DNA of 64,000 nucleotides, from positions 17,919,051 to 17,983,050 of the forward strand of contig NC_035172.2 of NCBI RefSeq assembly GCF_001659605.2, given 5' to 3'. The DNA comes from Manihot esculenta. Its lineage: Eukaryota; Streptophyta; Magnoliopsida; Malpighiales; Euphorbiaceae. The notes beneath the pieces were generated by a model. It made no database searches and was not told the origin of the DNA. It worked only from the letters and a program-made list of their open reading frames with translations. Position 1 is the stretch's first letter. Each line of letters opens with the position of its first letter. Positions 43,437 to 53,789 of this stretch are shown here, piece by piece. A program made the position numbers and the translations under genes.

Positions 43437-43606
43437 TTCATATGGTCGGACCTAGAGTGTGTCGGGCTAATAGATGTCATGGAAGGGCAAGCACAATAGA
43501 AAAAAAATCATGTCCACTAGGATAGGATGTAGAGTCCTGTCTTGATGATGATGTGTAATGCCATGACTATATGCATGTGCATTAATGATATGCTATGTAT
43601 GATGTG

Positions 43607-43630
43607 GGTTCATGTGTTTCCACATGAACC
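43607..43630 (+). promoter_or_regulatory. Leader hairpin of element F
   Basis: GGTTCATGTG / CACATGAACC, loop TTTC; 47 nt before the gag ATG at 43678. Confidence 0.6.
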
Positions 43631-43677
43631 ATATGATGTTAATGTTTATGTGTTTTTTGTCATTTTTCAGAAGCAGG

Positions 43678-45735
43678 ATGAGAGGCTCTCGTCAATTTGC
43701 ACGATTGACTGGAGTCCCACCAGAGAATGAGGGCATGGATGCCCGTCCCCCTACATTGCCAAGGGCAATGTCTTGTAGATCAAGTAGAGAGGGAATGTCA
43801 AGGGACCCTAGAAGGTCTTTTGATGTAAGCAGGAGGGGAACAGTTCAGGGTGGAATGTCAGCTGATGTGAGGGGATCAGAGGAGAATGAACAGAGAAGAG
43901 ATGGTAGCTTGGGCATGAGTATGTCAGAAGAGGGCATGGGAGAGTCCCAAGGAGGCGCTCAGGCCTCGGGGTTTGGTTATCCACCCCAATATCAACCCTT
44001 TCCACAGGGTCCAGGGTATCCGATGGGGGGTACATCGGATTACTCCAGCTTTAACCCATATCCCTCCTTCATGCCTTACCCTCCTTTTTACCCACCATAC
44101 CCCCAGTACCCTATGTATCCACCCTCACCTTCCTATCCAAATACAGCAAACCCTAACCCAGGGAATGCTGCACCTCCTCCTCCACCAACAGAACCTGTAG
44201 CCCCTGAAATCCAAACACCTAAACCTAGCTCATCTGTGGGGAGCAAGGTAAAGATGACAGATTACCTGAAGCTGGATGCTCCCAAGTTCAAGACAGGTGA
44301 TAATCCGTTTGAGTACCTCAAAACGGTAAAGATGATAACAGATGAGTTGGGGGCAAATGATAGTAGAGCCATTCAGATGGCGGGGTTCACTTTGAAATGT
44401 AAGAAAGCACGAGAGTGATTTAAAAACTATGTGGACCCGAGGTTGGAGAGCTTATCCTGGGAGTAGTTTGCTAATGAGTTTGCAGGATGGGCTTCTCCAG
44501 ACAGTTCCAGGGAGCTGAAGGTTGTTGAGTTTGAGCAGCTAAGGCAGACAGAGGATATGAGTGTCGATGAGTACACCGATAAGTTTCTAGAGTTGCTGCA
44601 ATATGTGGGCCAGGCATATGACACAGATCAGAAGAAGGCCAGGAGGTATACCATGAGGCTCCACCCTACGTATTCCTCCCTAATTCTAGCAGCAGAGAGA
44701 GAGGACTTCCACACCATAGTGGATGCAGCACGGAAGATGGAGGCTAGTGCCATCATTTAGGGAATAGTAAAACAGTAAGTGGTACAGCCCTCGGGTTCCA
44801 TGACCCCAGGCAGGGGAAAGTAAGATTCCTCTTCTCTGAGTGTAGCAGCTTCAGGCAGTAAAAAGTGGGGCAACACCACTAAAAAGCTGAAGAAGAATAA
44901 GTTCTGGAACCGTTTGAAGTCGGGTCTGGGATTAGGTGGTGGCTCGAGCTCAAGTTCAGATAGTTCAGAATGCTTGAGGTGTGGTAAGCCACACAAGGGA
45001 GTGTGTCGGTTTAGGACAACAGCCTGCTTCAGGTGTGGGCATGAGGGACACATGGCATGGGAGAGTCCTAGGGCAGCTTTTATGGTACCGTCCCAGTAGA
45101 TGGCTTCAGGTAGTGTGGCTCAACTAGTAGCTCCAGCCATGACTCAGGGCAGTGGCAGAGGCAGAAGGAGAGGGGTAGTCTCTTCTTCAGCAAGTTCCCA
45201 GGGTGAAGGTCCATTAGCTCCAACTCGAGCTCGGATCTTCACTATGACACAGTAGGAGGAAAACACGTCAAACACCGTGGTGTCAGGTAATCTCATCATT
45301 GGTTGTTCAGATGTGTATGCTTTAATGGACCCTGGTGCTTCTCATTCTTTTGTTGCTCCGAGAGCTGTAGAGAGGTTGGGTTTGATAGTTTCTTGGTTAG
45401 AGTGTCCCCTCTGGGTCAGTGGACCCAAGTCTGATCTATCAGTGGCAGAGTCAGTCTGCCGGTATAGTCCAGTGTTTGTTGAGGGTAGATGCCTTCCAGC
45501 CGATCTTATGGTTCTAGATTTGACTGATTTTGATGTCATTCTAGGGATGGATTGGCTATCTGCTCATGGTGCTATCTTGGACTGCAGAGACAAGGTAGTC
45601 AGGTTCAGAGTACAGGATGGATCAGAGGTTGTCTTCAGAGGAGACAGGAGGGGTATGCCTAGAGGTTTGATATCAGCCCTACAGGCTCATAGGTTGCTCA
45701 GGAGGGGTTGTCAGGGGTTTCTAGCTCAGGTGAGG
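43678..45735 (+). pseudogene. Tekay element F gag and protease, broken
   Basis: Starts MRGSRQFARLTGV, with Pro/Tyr-rich tract, gag domain to CKKARE, then stops: TGG-to-TGA at 44417-44419, TAG at 44465-44467, TAG near 44758, TAA near 44777, and two CAG-to-TAG changes near 45098 and 45252. The zinc knuckle CFRCGHEGHMAWES has lost its last Cys. The protease block [20 protein letters not shown] and [11 protein letters not shown] is open from 45277. The frame ends where the reverse transcriptase is deleted. Confidence 0.85.
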
Positions 45736-47136
45736 AAAGCTTTGAAGAGCTGAAGAAAAGGTTGATGTCAGCACCGGTGTTAGCTCTGCCTACCAGTGAT
45801 GAAGATTTCACAGTGTTTTGTGATGCATCCCGTGTGGGACTAGGTTGTGTGTTGATGCAGAATGAGAGAGTAATTACTTATGCTTCTAGGCAGCTGAAGA
45901 AGCATGAGTTGAATTATCCTACACATGACCTAGACATGGCAGTTGTGATCCTTGCACTCAAGATGTGGAGGCATTACCTGTATGGGGTTAAATGTGAGAT
46001 CTTTACTGATCATAAGAGTTTGCAGTACATCTTGAGTCAAAGAGCGTTGAACCTAAGGCAGAGAAGATGGGTAGAACTGCTTAGTGACTATGATTGCAAG
46101 ATTCAGTACCATCTGGGTAAGGCAAATATTGTGGCAGATGCCCTTAGTCGGAAATCACTTGGCAGTCTATCCCATATTACAACAGAGAGGAGACCGGTGG
46201 TGAGGGAATTCTATAAGCTTATTGATGAAGGGCTGCAGTTAAAGTTGTCTGGTACAGGTGCACTAGTGGCTCAGATGAGAGTGACACCCGTGTTTCTGGA
46301 GCAGGTGGCACAGAAACAGCATGAGGACCTAGAGTTGGTGAAGATAGCCAGGATTGTCCAGGCAGAAAAAAACGATGAGTTCAGATTTGACAACAAAGGG
46401 ATCCCCCGTTACGGGAACAAGTTATGTATACCAGATGACGTGAGTCTGAAGGGAGACATTATGAGGGAAGCTCATAATGCCAGATACAGTGTTCACCCTG
46501 GAGCCACCAAAATATACCAGGATCTGAAAAGAGTTTATTGGTGGCTATCTATGAAAAGAGAAGTGGCACAGTTCGTGTCTGCCTGTGAAGTATGTCAGAG
46601 GGTGAAGCTGGAACATCAGAAGCCGGCTGGAATGCTTAACCCACTGCCAATTCCAGAATGGAAATGGGAGAATGTGGCTATGGATTTCGTAGTGGGGTTA
46701 CCAGCAACGTCCAACAGACTAGATTCCATATGGGTGATTGTGGACAGACTGACCAAATCTGCTCACTTCATCCCTGTCAGGAGTGGCTATTATGTGGAAA
46801 AATTGGCACAGGTGTATGTTGATGAAGTTGTCAGGTTGTATGGGGCTCCCGTTTCAATAGTGTCAGATAGGGGACCCCAGTTCACCTCCGGGTTTTGGCA
46901 GAGTCTGCAGAATGCTATGGGTACCAGGCTGGACTTTAGCACTGCTTTCCATCCTCAGACTGATGGACAGTCAGAGAGGACCATCCAGACTATAGAAGAT
47001 ATGCTCAGAATGTGTGTGCTAGATTTTGGTGGTTCTTGGAGGCAGCATCTACCCTTGGTAGAGTTTGTCTACAATAACAGCTATCATGCTAGCATAGGGA
47101 TGGCTCCTTATGAAGCTCTTTATGGGAGGAAGTGCA
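45736..47136 (+). pseudogene. Element F RNase H and integrase, reverse transcriptase deleted
   Basis: An open frame from 45708 enters at [11 protein letters not shown], the segment just after the reverse transcriptase thumb. It continues through RNase H ([22 protein letters not shown]), the integrase zinc finger (CEVC), [17 protein letters not shown] and [13 protein letters not shown] to YEALYGRKC, where element H is inserted. Compared with E about 950 bp covering the protease linker and the whole polymerase core are missing; the junction (GTGAGGAAAGC) shows short homology. Out of frame with the protease. Confidence 0.87.
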
Positions 47137-47935
47137 TGACGCGGAACCCTATGGCACAAGCCTCAAACCCACACGCACAAGTAGATATGGAATCCAAAGA
47201 TTTGATAAACCCACCTCCTATGGCACCTCACACTTAGAGAAGTTGAAACACCAATGATCGAAGGATTTAGATGAGAATCTGACAAACGCCACAACGAATA
47301 GTTGATAAGTAAGCCAAGATTCCTGGTGCAATTGATGAAAGCAAATCCTCACTCTCACTCAAAGCAATACACGCCAAAGGCATGAGAAGAATTCTTAAAT
47401 TTTGATTAAAAGCTGCCTCTTACAATTATTTCTTATCCTTATATAGTAAGGAGAAAAATAAATAAAACCCTAAGACACTCTTCTTGGACCTGACTTAAAC
47501 ACATAAGGCCCAAGCCCAATCACACGCTAAAATAACACATAAGTATTAAAACATAAGCCCAAAACATGGCTCAACACTCTAAAACTTAAAAGATAAAGTA
47601 TGGTCAAAATACAAGCCCAAACAAAGCTAAAATAAAACAAGTGTTCAATAATAAAAATATAGCAAGCCCATCATAACAAAGCTGAATCTTCACAAAAACC
47701 TTACTTGATCTTCACTTTAGGCTTCCCTTTATGTAGTTTTAGCCCATAGGTTTGATTAGGCTTCCTAAGCCTATGATTGCAAGTGTTGGACCAAATCTGT
47801 CCCATATGAGTTGAAGCACGCCCCAAATATATATGGATCATATGAATATGATTTTGAACTCCTTTTAGATCCATTTGAATGACATAAGTTTGCTCCACAA
47901 CATTGCTAGAAATTTACCCTATTGGATCCGTATCA
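47137..47935 (-). mobile_element. Element H 3' LTR (799 bp)
   Basis: Minus strand TGATACGGATCC at 47935 to CGCGTCA at 47137. The first 22 bases are also the last codons of the H frame. Confidence 0.9.
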
Positions 47936-48642
47936 TTCTCTCCTTCTTTAGAAAAGATTCGTCCTCGAATCTTGCTGATATTTATGTCAAAAAGGGAAGC
48001 TTTAGGAATCCATGTATCTTCAAAGACCTCCTTTTGAATAGGTGGAAATAGGATAAAACGTTCGTCATAAATATTTTCATCAACAACCTGCACATCAAGC
48101 ACAAATGAACTAGGCATAAAAATATTAGTCATAGAAAGATCCTGTGGATGTGACCCATTCTCCTCTACAACTTCCAAAACAGTCTCATTCACCTCCTCCA
48201 CCTCATCAATCACGTGCTCCCCATGTCCCTCATCATTCACAACCTCTTCTATAAGTTCATTGTTGGAATTCTCAACAACAACTACATTAGATGCATGCAT
48301 TACAACTTCCTCTTCAATTTCAATCTCTATGGAAGTTGAGATTGGAACTTTAGCCTCTTCTTTCTCCTTTTCTTTCTCCACCTTCCCTCCTTGAACTAGT
48401 CTTGATTCTTTCCCAGCCTCTTTACCCTCAAACTCACTCTTTTCTCTCATCTTTTCTGCAGAATTCAAGCTCTCACTCCCCTTTGTGGCCAAGGCTGAAG
48501 CCTCCTTCTCCCTCTCCAGCATCTTTATTTGATCAACATATACCTCTTGAGGTGATAAAGGAGCGAGTATAACCTTCTGTCCTTCATGAGTGAAGGAGTA
48601 CTTATTATTGAACCCATCATGTTGCACATTTCTATCATGTTG
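47914..48642 (-). pseudogene. Element H C-terminal frame: protease-RT linker joined to pol tail
   Basis: Continues in frame after TAG 48643-48645. HDGFNNKYSFTHEGQKVILAPLSPQEVY matches the block that links protease to reverse transcriptase in gypsy pol. It is followed by a Lys/Glu-rich then very acidic tract (KEKEKEEAK, IEIEIEEEVV), a segment with PPIQKEVFEDTWIP, and the tail KIRGRIFSKEGENDTDPIG. The frame reads through the polypurine tract and stops inside the 3' LTR. The polymerase between linker and tail is deleted without breaking the frame. Function of the acidic part unknown. Confidence 0.7.
47936..47973 (-). promoter_or_regulatory. Hairpin and polypurine tract of element H
   Basis: Minus strand AAGATTCG, loop AGGA, CGAATCTT (47954-47973), then 18 nt with AAAGAAGGAGAGAA to the LTR. 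The stem differs from Tekay and Athila types but still pairs fully. Confidence 0.8.
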
Positions 48643-49254
48643 CTACGGTCTACCCAACAACATATGGCTTGCCTGCATAGGTACTACATCACACAAGATC
48701 TTATCCTTGTACCTACCACTAGAAAATGGTATAACCACCTGGCGTGTAACCCTAACCTCACCACAATCATTCAACCATTGCAATCTATATGGCTTAGGGT
48801 GTTTAATAGAAGTCAAGCCCAATTTTTCCACCATATACACACTAGCAACATTTGTGCAACTACCTCCATCAATAATGAGAGTACACACTTTTCCATTAAC
48901 TAAACACCTAGTGTGAAATATGTTTTTCCGTTGTTCTAGGCTTTCTTTCTTAACCTGCATATTCAGAGCACGCCTAGCAACAAGCATCTCACAATGTGCA
49001 GCAAGCAACACATTATTAACCAACACATTCGAATCATCACAGTCATTATTGCAATTAGGAGTTTTTTGAGGTATTTTTGTAGAAGTGGAAGCTTGTGAGA
49101 CATTCAAACTCTCCATAGTTTCAGTCAACCTCTCAAGAGTCTTATTGAGCCTTTGTAACTCACCACTGACTGACTTCTTAAAGAGCTTATAATCATTACC
49201 CATATTCGATTCACTTCCATCAGTACGATCCACTACATTCTTATCTTTACTCAT
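48643..49254 (-). CDS. Element H retroviral-type aspartic protease region, 203 aa
   Basis: Open frame MSKDKNVVDRTDG... with a coiled-coil-like segment (LQRLNKTLERLTETMESLN), then CLVNGKVCTLIIDGGSCTNVASVYMVEKLG, the active-site region of gypsy proteases with D-G-G in place of the usual D-S/T-G, and VVPMQASHMLLGRP before the stop. The stop replaces the Trp codon of the usual LGRPWQ sequence (TGG to TAG). The capsid part of gag and the zinc knuckle are missing upstream. The start is uncertain, because the natural frame probably began in a gag that has been deleted. Confidence 0.72.
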   Translation of the reverse strand: MSKDKNVVDRTDGSESNMGNDYKLFKKSVSGELQRLNKTLERLTETMESLNVSQASTSTKIPQKTPNCNNDCDDSNVLVNNVLLAAHCEMLVARRALNMQVKKESLEQRKNIFHTRCLVNGKVCTLIIDGGSCTNVASVYMVEKLGLTSIKHPKPYRLQWLNDCGEVRVTRQVVIPFSSGRYKDKILCDVVPMQASHMLLGRP

Positions 49255-50165
49255 CCTACCTTAAATCAACAAAGAACAAAAAGAACTAGCAAATATTGTG
49301 TTAAAAGAAATACTCAAGTGTTTGCACTCTTACCATTCTTTTGTTGATTTTTCAATTGCACATCAGAAACAAAGGTCAACCAACCAACCACTAGGTGCGT
49401 TTAATGAAACAAAGAAGAAAACCTAAAGGAAGAAGGAAGCGCGCAAAAACTAGAAAGAAGACACTGATAATTTGGAAAGTAACACACAAACTAAGCTTTG
49501 TGCTACTTGAAAAATATCACCTAGAGTATAGACACAAGCAAACAATACTCCAGCAATGTCAAGGAAGCAAAAGCAAACTTAAACCAAAAAAGAAACTTAG
49601 AAATCAAATTAAAACGAACCTGGACAAAAAATTTGCATTTAATTCACTTCAATGCAAATTAAATATAGATCTACTTAAATCTACCCAAAAAGGAAAGTAT
49701 CGAAATCCCTCAAATAGAATCAGAAAAGAAAAATGTAAATTTCACTCAGATAAGAAACATGGACGAAAATTCTGGTGTGAAAAGAAAGATTTGACATCAA
49801 ATCAATTTAGATGCAATTGACCTAAATGTGCACTTTAGGAAATAGGCAGAATTTCTTTTATCTCCTAATCTGGATTCGGCCCAATTCAAATATCAAAATT
49901 CAAATTGATTCCCATAAATTACTGCAATTAATTGAGATAGGTAAGGCAATATAGATGAAAAAGGAAGCATATCACAATTTTGGCCAGATCAAGGTAAATA
50001 AAGCAAAGGCGATTTTTTTTTTGGAGTTCGAATTTTTTTTTTATGATTAATAATCAAGAACGTGCAGCCATGGACACACAAGTTTTCACCGAAAACAACA
50101 AGGAAGAAAATGAAAACTAAAAAAAAACTCTAGATCCTGAGATAAATCAGAATTTACCTCACTTT
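49255..50165. other. Element H leader / gag-deleted region
   Basis: About 0.9 kb between the primer-binding site and the protease frame. Strongly A-rich on the plus strand, including T-runs at 50010-50042. I see no gag domain or zinc knuckle on the minus strand; the Lys-rich open frame on the plus strand (49395-49820) is a composition effect. Confidence 0.55.
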
Positions 50166-50178
50166 GGCTCTGATACCA
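50166..50178 (-). promoter_or_regulatory. Primer-binding site of element H, tRNA-iMet type
   Basis: Minus strand TGGTATCAGAGCC, two bases after the LTR end CGCGTCA. Confidence 0.88.
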
Positions 50179-50180
50179 AC

Positions 50181-50979
50181 TGACGCGAAACCCTATGGCA
50201 CAAGCCTCAAACCCACACGCACAAGTAGATATGGAATCCAAAGATTTGATAAACCCACCTCCTATGGCACCCCATACTTAGAGAAGCTGAAACACCAATG
50301 ATCGAAGGATTTAGATGAGAATCTGACAAACGCCACAACGAATAGTTGATAAGTAAGCCAAGATTCCTAGTGCAATTGATGAAAGCAAATCCTCACTCTC
50401 ACTCAAAGCAATACACGCCAAAAGCATGAGAAGAATTCTGAAATTTTGATTAAAAGCTGCCTCTTACAATTGTTTCTTATCCTTATATAGTAAGGAGAAA
50501 AATAAATAAAACCCTAAGACACTCTTCTTGGACCTGACTTAAATACATAAGGCCCAGGCCCAATCACACGCTAAAATAACACATAAGTATTAAAACATAA
50601 GCCCAAAACATGGCCCAACACTCTAAAACTTAAAAGATAAAGTATGGCCAAAATACAAGCCCAAACAAAGCTAAAATAAAACAAGTGTTCAATAATAAAA
50701 ATATAGCAAGCCCATCATAACAAAGCTGAATCTTTACAAAAACCTTATTTGATCTTCACTTTAGGCTTCCCTTTATGTAGTTTTAGCCCATAGGTTTGAT
50801 TAGGCTTCCTAAGCCTATGATTGCAAGTGTTGGACCAAATCTGTTCCATATGAGTTGAAGCATGCCCCAAATATATATGGATCATATGAATATGATTTTG
50901 AACTCCTTTTAGATCCATTTGAATGACATAAGTTTGCTCCATACCATTGCTAGAAATTTGCCCTATTGGATCTGTATCA
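50181..50979 (-). mobile_element. Element H 5' LTR (799 bp)
   Basis: Same length as 47137-47935 with scattered substitutions. Ends at 50979 next to GTGCA. Confidence 0.9.
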
Positions 50980-51565
50980 GTGCAGGTCACCTGTTTGCTG
51001 GGAAGAAGTGGGAGAAAGGGCCTTAGCAGGGCCTGAGCTAGTAGAGATCACCAGCAGAGTAGTGCCCATTATCAGAGAAAGGATCAGAACTGTCGTGAGT
51101 CGGCAGAAGAGTTATGCAGATGTCCGCAGAAAGCATGTAGAGTTTCAGGAGGGAGATATGGTGTTGCTCAAAGTGTCTCCGATGAAAGGGGTGATTCGTT
51201 TTGGGAAGAAAGGTAAGCTAGCTCCACGGTACATCAGACCCTTTGAAATCTTGCAGAAGATTGGGAATGTATTGTATAAGCTGGACCTACCTGCTTCAAT
51301 GGAGAGAATCCATCCGGTTTTCCATGTTTCCATGTTACGAAAGTTCGTGTCAGATCCGGGTAAGGTTCTTAATGAGCCTGATGTGGAGATCCTAGGAGAT
51401 CTCACCTACATTGAGCAGCCAGTACGGATCCTAGACACGCAGATCAGAAAGCTGAGGAATAAGAAAATCCCGATGGTGAAAGTCCATTGGAAGCACCACA
51501 ACATAGAAGAGTGTACCTGGGAGACACGGGAGTCTATGCTCCAGCAATACCCCTATCTCTTCTAA
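50980..51565 (+). pseudogene. Element F integrase C-terminus and chromodomain
   Basis: Resumes F at [22 protein letters not shown] and runs open to TAA 51563-51565. It contains the GPY/F-type block ([17 protein letters not shown] changed to R) and the chromodomain tail (LRNKKIPMVKVHWKHHNIEE). Removal of H plus one GTGCA joins it in frame to 45736-47136, so integrase of F was intact at its end before H arrived. Confidence 0.88.
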
Positions 51566-51633
51566 GGTTAGTGTTTTTGTTTTATGTGCCTCCTTGTTGT
51601 TATGTGTGTTATGCCATGCTATGCTTGTGTGTT

Positions 51634-51670
51634 GAACATTCGAGGACGAATGTTCTTAAGGGGGGAAGAA
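51634..51670 (+). promoter_or_regulatory. Hairpin and polypurine tract of element F
   Basis: GAACATTCG, loop AGGA, CGAATGTTC (51634-51655), then 15 nt with AAGGGGGGAAGAA and the LTR. Only the loop differs from A, E and G (GGGA). Confidence 0.85.
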
Positions 51671-53789
51671 TGTAATACCCGGCTAGACCCCGGCGTCGGA
51701 ATTCCTACTTTCCGGCGGAATCTCCGTTGGAATCCAGAATTTCTCGGATGTCAGAACCTTCTAGAAGGGTAAAATAAAGGTTTTCTAAAATGTTTTTATG
51801 TGTTTTTATGGTTTTAATAAAGAAAGAAACTAAGTTTTGAAAGAAAAGACCAAGGAAGGAAAAGCCAGGTTCGACCGCCGAACCTCATGTTCGGCCGCCG
51901 AACATTGGGCTCTTGTGGAAGCACCTTTGGCCCCCGAAGATGGTCTAGCCAGCCACCTATTAAAGGCCCCATGTCCAAAAATGGGCGAGTTTTCTCTCTC
52001 TATTTTCGGGCATAGGTGAGATTTCGCCCTTCCATGGTTGATTTTGTGTTTTCCTTCAATCCCTTCAAGTTTTTAATGAGTTTTACTTTGTTTTGAAGAT
52101 TTTTGAGCTAAGATCAAAGTTTTGAAGCTTGGAGACCCCCGGAGCTCGATTTCTCCCAATCTCCAAGTTTGGATCACATCTCCTCTCGATCTTCAATAGG
52201 TAAGTGTAGATCCACGCCTTTTACGATGTTTTAAGTAAGTTTTAAGAAGGGGTTAAGAGTTTTGATGCATGTTTAGGCTAGTTGTAAAATGTTAGGGTTT
52301 ATGTTAGTTTAATGATAAATGTGATGCCATGTTGATGTTTGTTGGGGTTTAGGCTAGTTTATGCCCCTATGTGCTTGAGTAAGTGGTTATGCATGCTTTT
52401 GAGTGTTGAGTATGAGGTTGGAGGGTTTTGGGAGGCTAGATGTGGGATGGTAGAATCGAGTTCTGCCACCCAGAAGGATCCAGGTTCGGCCTCCAAAGCA
52501 AGGTTCGGCCTCCGAAGCAAGGTTCGGCCTCCGAAGCAAGGTTCGGCCGCCGAACCTGCCAAAGGAGGTAGTTTTGGCCGCCTAAGCTCGCCCCCGAAAG
52601 TTTAGACTTTCGGCTCTGGAGGGGAGTTTCGACTGCCGAACTTGCCCCCGAAGGTTGTGACTTTCGGATCTGTAGGGGCTTTCGGCCGCTGAACCTGCCG
52701 CCGAAAGTGCCTGACTTTCGGATCTGTAGGGGCTTTCGGCCGCCGAACCTGCCGCCGAAAGTCTCTTGTCCAGCCTTCCTTTGCCTGTTTTCAATGCATG
52801 TTTTGTGATGTTTTAGGGGGTTTTTGGGGAGTTGTTTAGAGTTATGTTAGAGTTTGTTTGGTCCCTCATTTGAGTCCACCTGTGTAGGATCGGACCCGAG
52901 GAACCGAGGAGGCCAGTAGTGTTAGCTGTTTCAGAGTCAGCCAGAGGTGAGTAGAACTAAACTATGTTTTAAAGTAAATGAAATTTTTTTAGCATGTTCA
53001 TGCATCACGAATGCCATGATATGTACTAGGCTGTTTTGCATTAGAATTCACGAATATGATGTATTGCATAATATGTTGTTGATGTGGATGGATATTGGAT
53101 GACCCACTAGCCCTCGATATGCTATGTTATGATACGGTATGGAAGTCTAGTGAGGCCCATTCTACGCCCCTGGCATATTGGATATGTTATGTTATATCAT
53201 GTTTAAGAGAAAGTCCAGTGAGGCCCATTCTACGCCCCTGGCACAATTGGATATGTAGAGGGTTAGTGGCGACAAATCTATCCTTGATGTGAATTGTTTG
53301 TGTTGTGATGCATTTCATGAAAGCATATGTTTATTAAATTATTTTTATTGTTCTGCTCACTGGGCTTTAGTAGCTCACTCCTTTCCCCTAACCCCCAGGT
53401 TTGTAGGAGCACAGGTAGCTGTGGGAGAGTCATCGGAGTTTTGGTATAGCATGATGTAATAGATTAGTAGTGGACATGTAATGTATTGTGGATAGTATTG
53501 TGCTTGGCCCTATTGATAGATTGTAATCACTTTTGTACATGATTTTTGTGTAAATGTTTTTAATGATGAGATGTGTTGAACCAAGCTTGATGTATGAGAT
53601 GTTGACCCTACTAGAGCATTTGATAAGGGCTCTAGTATGGGGTTTTTATGTTTATAGTTATGATGCATGCACATGTCAAGCTTGGTATCTGAAAGTTTAA
53701 GTTTTTATCAAAATGTATGATCATGTATAGGATTTCATTAGGTATAATAGGATGTATGTTAGGCTTGCTACGGGTTCTGGGGACCTTAT
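51671..53789 (+). mobile_element. Element F 3' LTR (2119 bp, end missing)
   Basis: TGTAATACCCGGCTAGACCC start. Weak TATA CTATTAAAGG at 51957-51966. An array of CAAGGTTCGGCCTCCGAAG units lies at about 52480-52550. Two-unit minisatellite at 53143-53245. It stops after GGGGACCTTAT, about 50 bp before the expected terminus, and meets the inverted LTR of G. Confidence 0.85.

Larger units (their letters stand above)
47137..50979 (-). mobile_element. Element H: non-autonomous gypsy-type retrotransposon
   Basis: 3843 bp with two 799-bp LTRs (47137-47935 and 50181-50979), inserted in the integrase gene of F with target duplication GTGCA (47132-47136 and 50980-50984). Termini on the minus strand TGATAC...CGCGTCA. 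tRNA-iMet primer site and polypurine tract present. Between them only a protease-region frame is found; reverse transcriptase, RNase H and integrase are absent. The LTRs differ at several scattered positions, for example ATCCGTATCA versus ATCTGTATCA at their ends, so H is older than E. Confidence 0.92.

Noticed and set aside
49395..49820. Lys-rich 141-aa frame on the plus strand
   Set aside because: It lies opposite the A-rich leader of H, is of extreme composition and has no domain.
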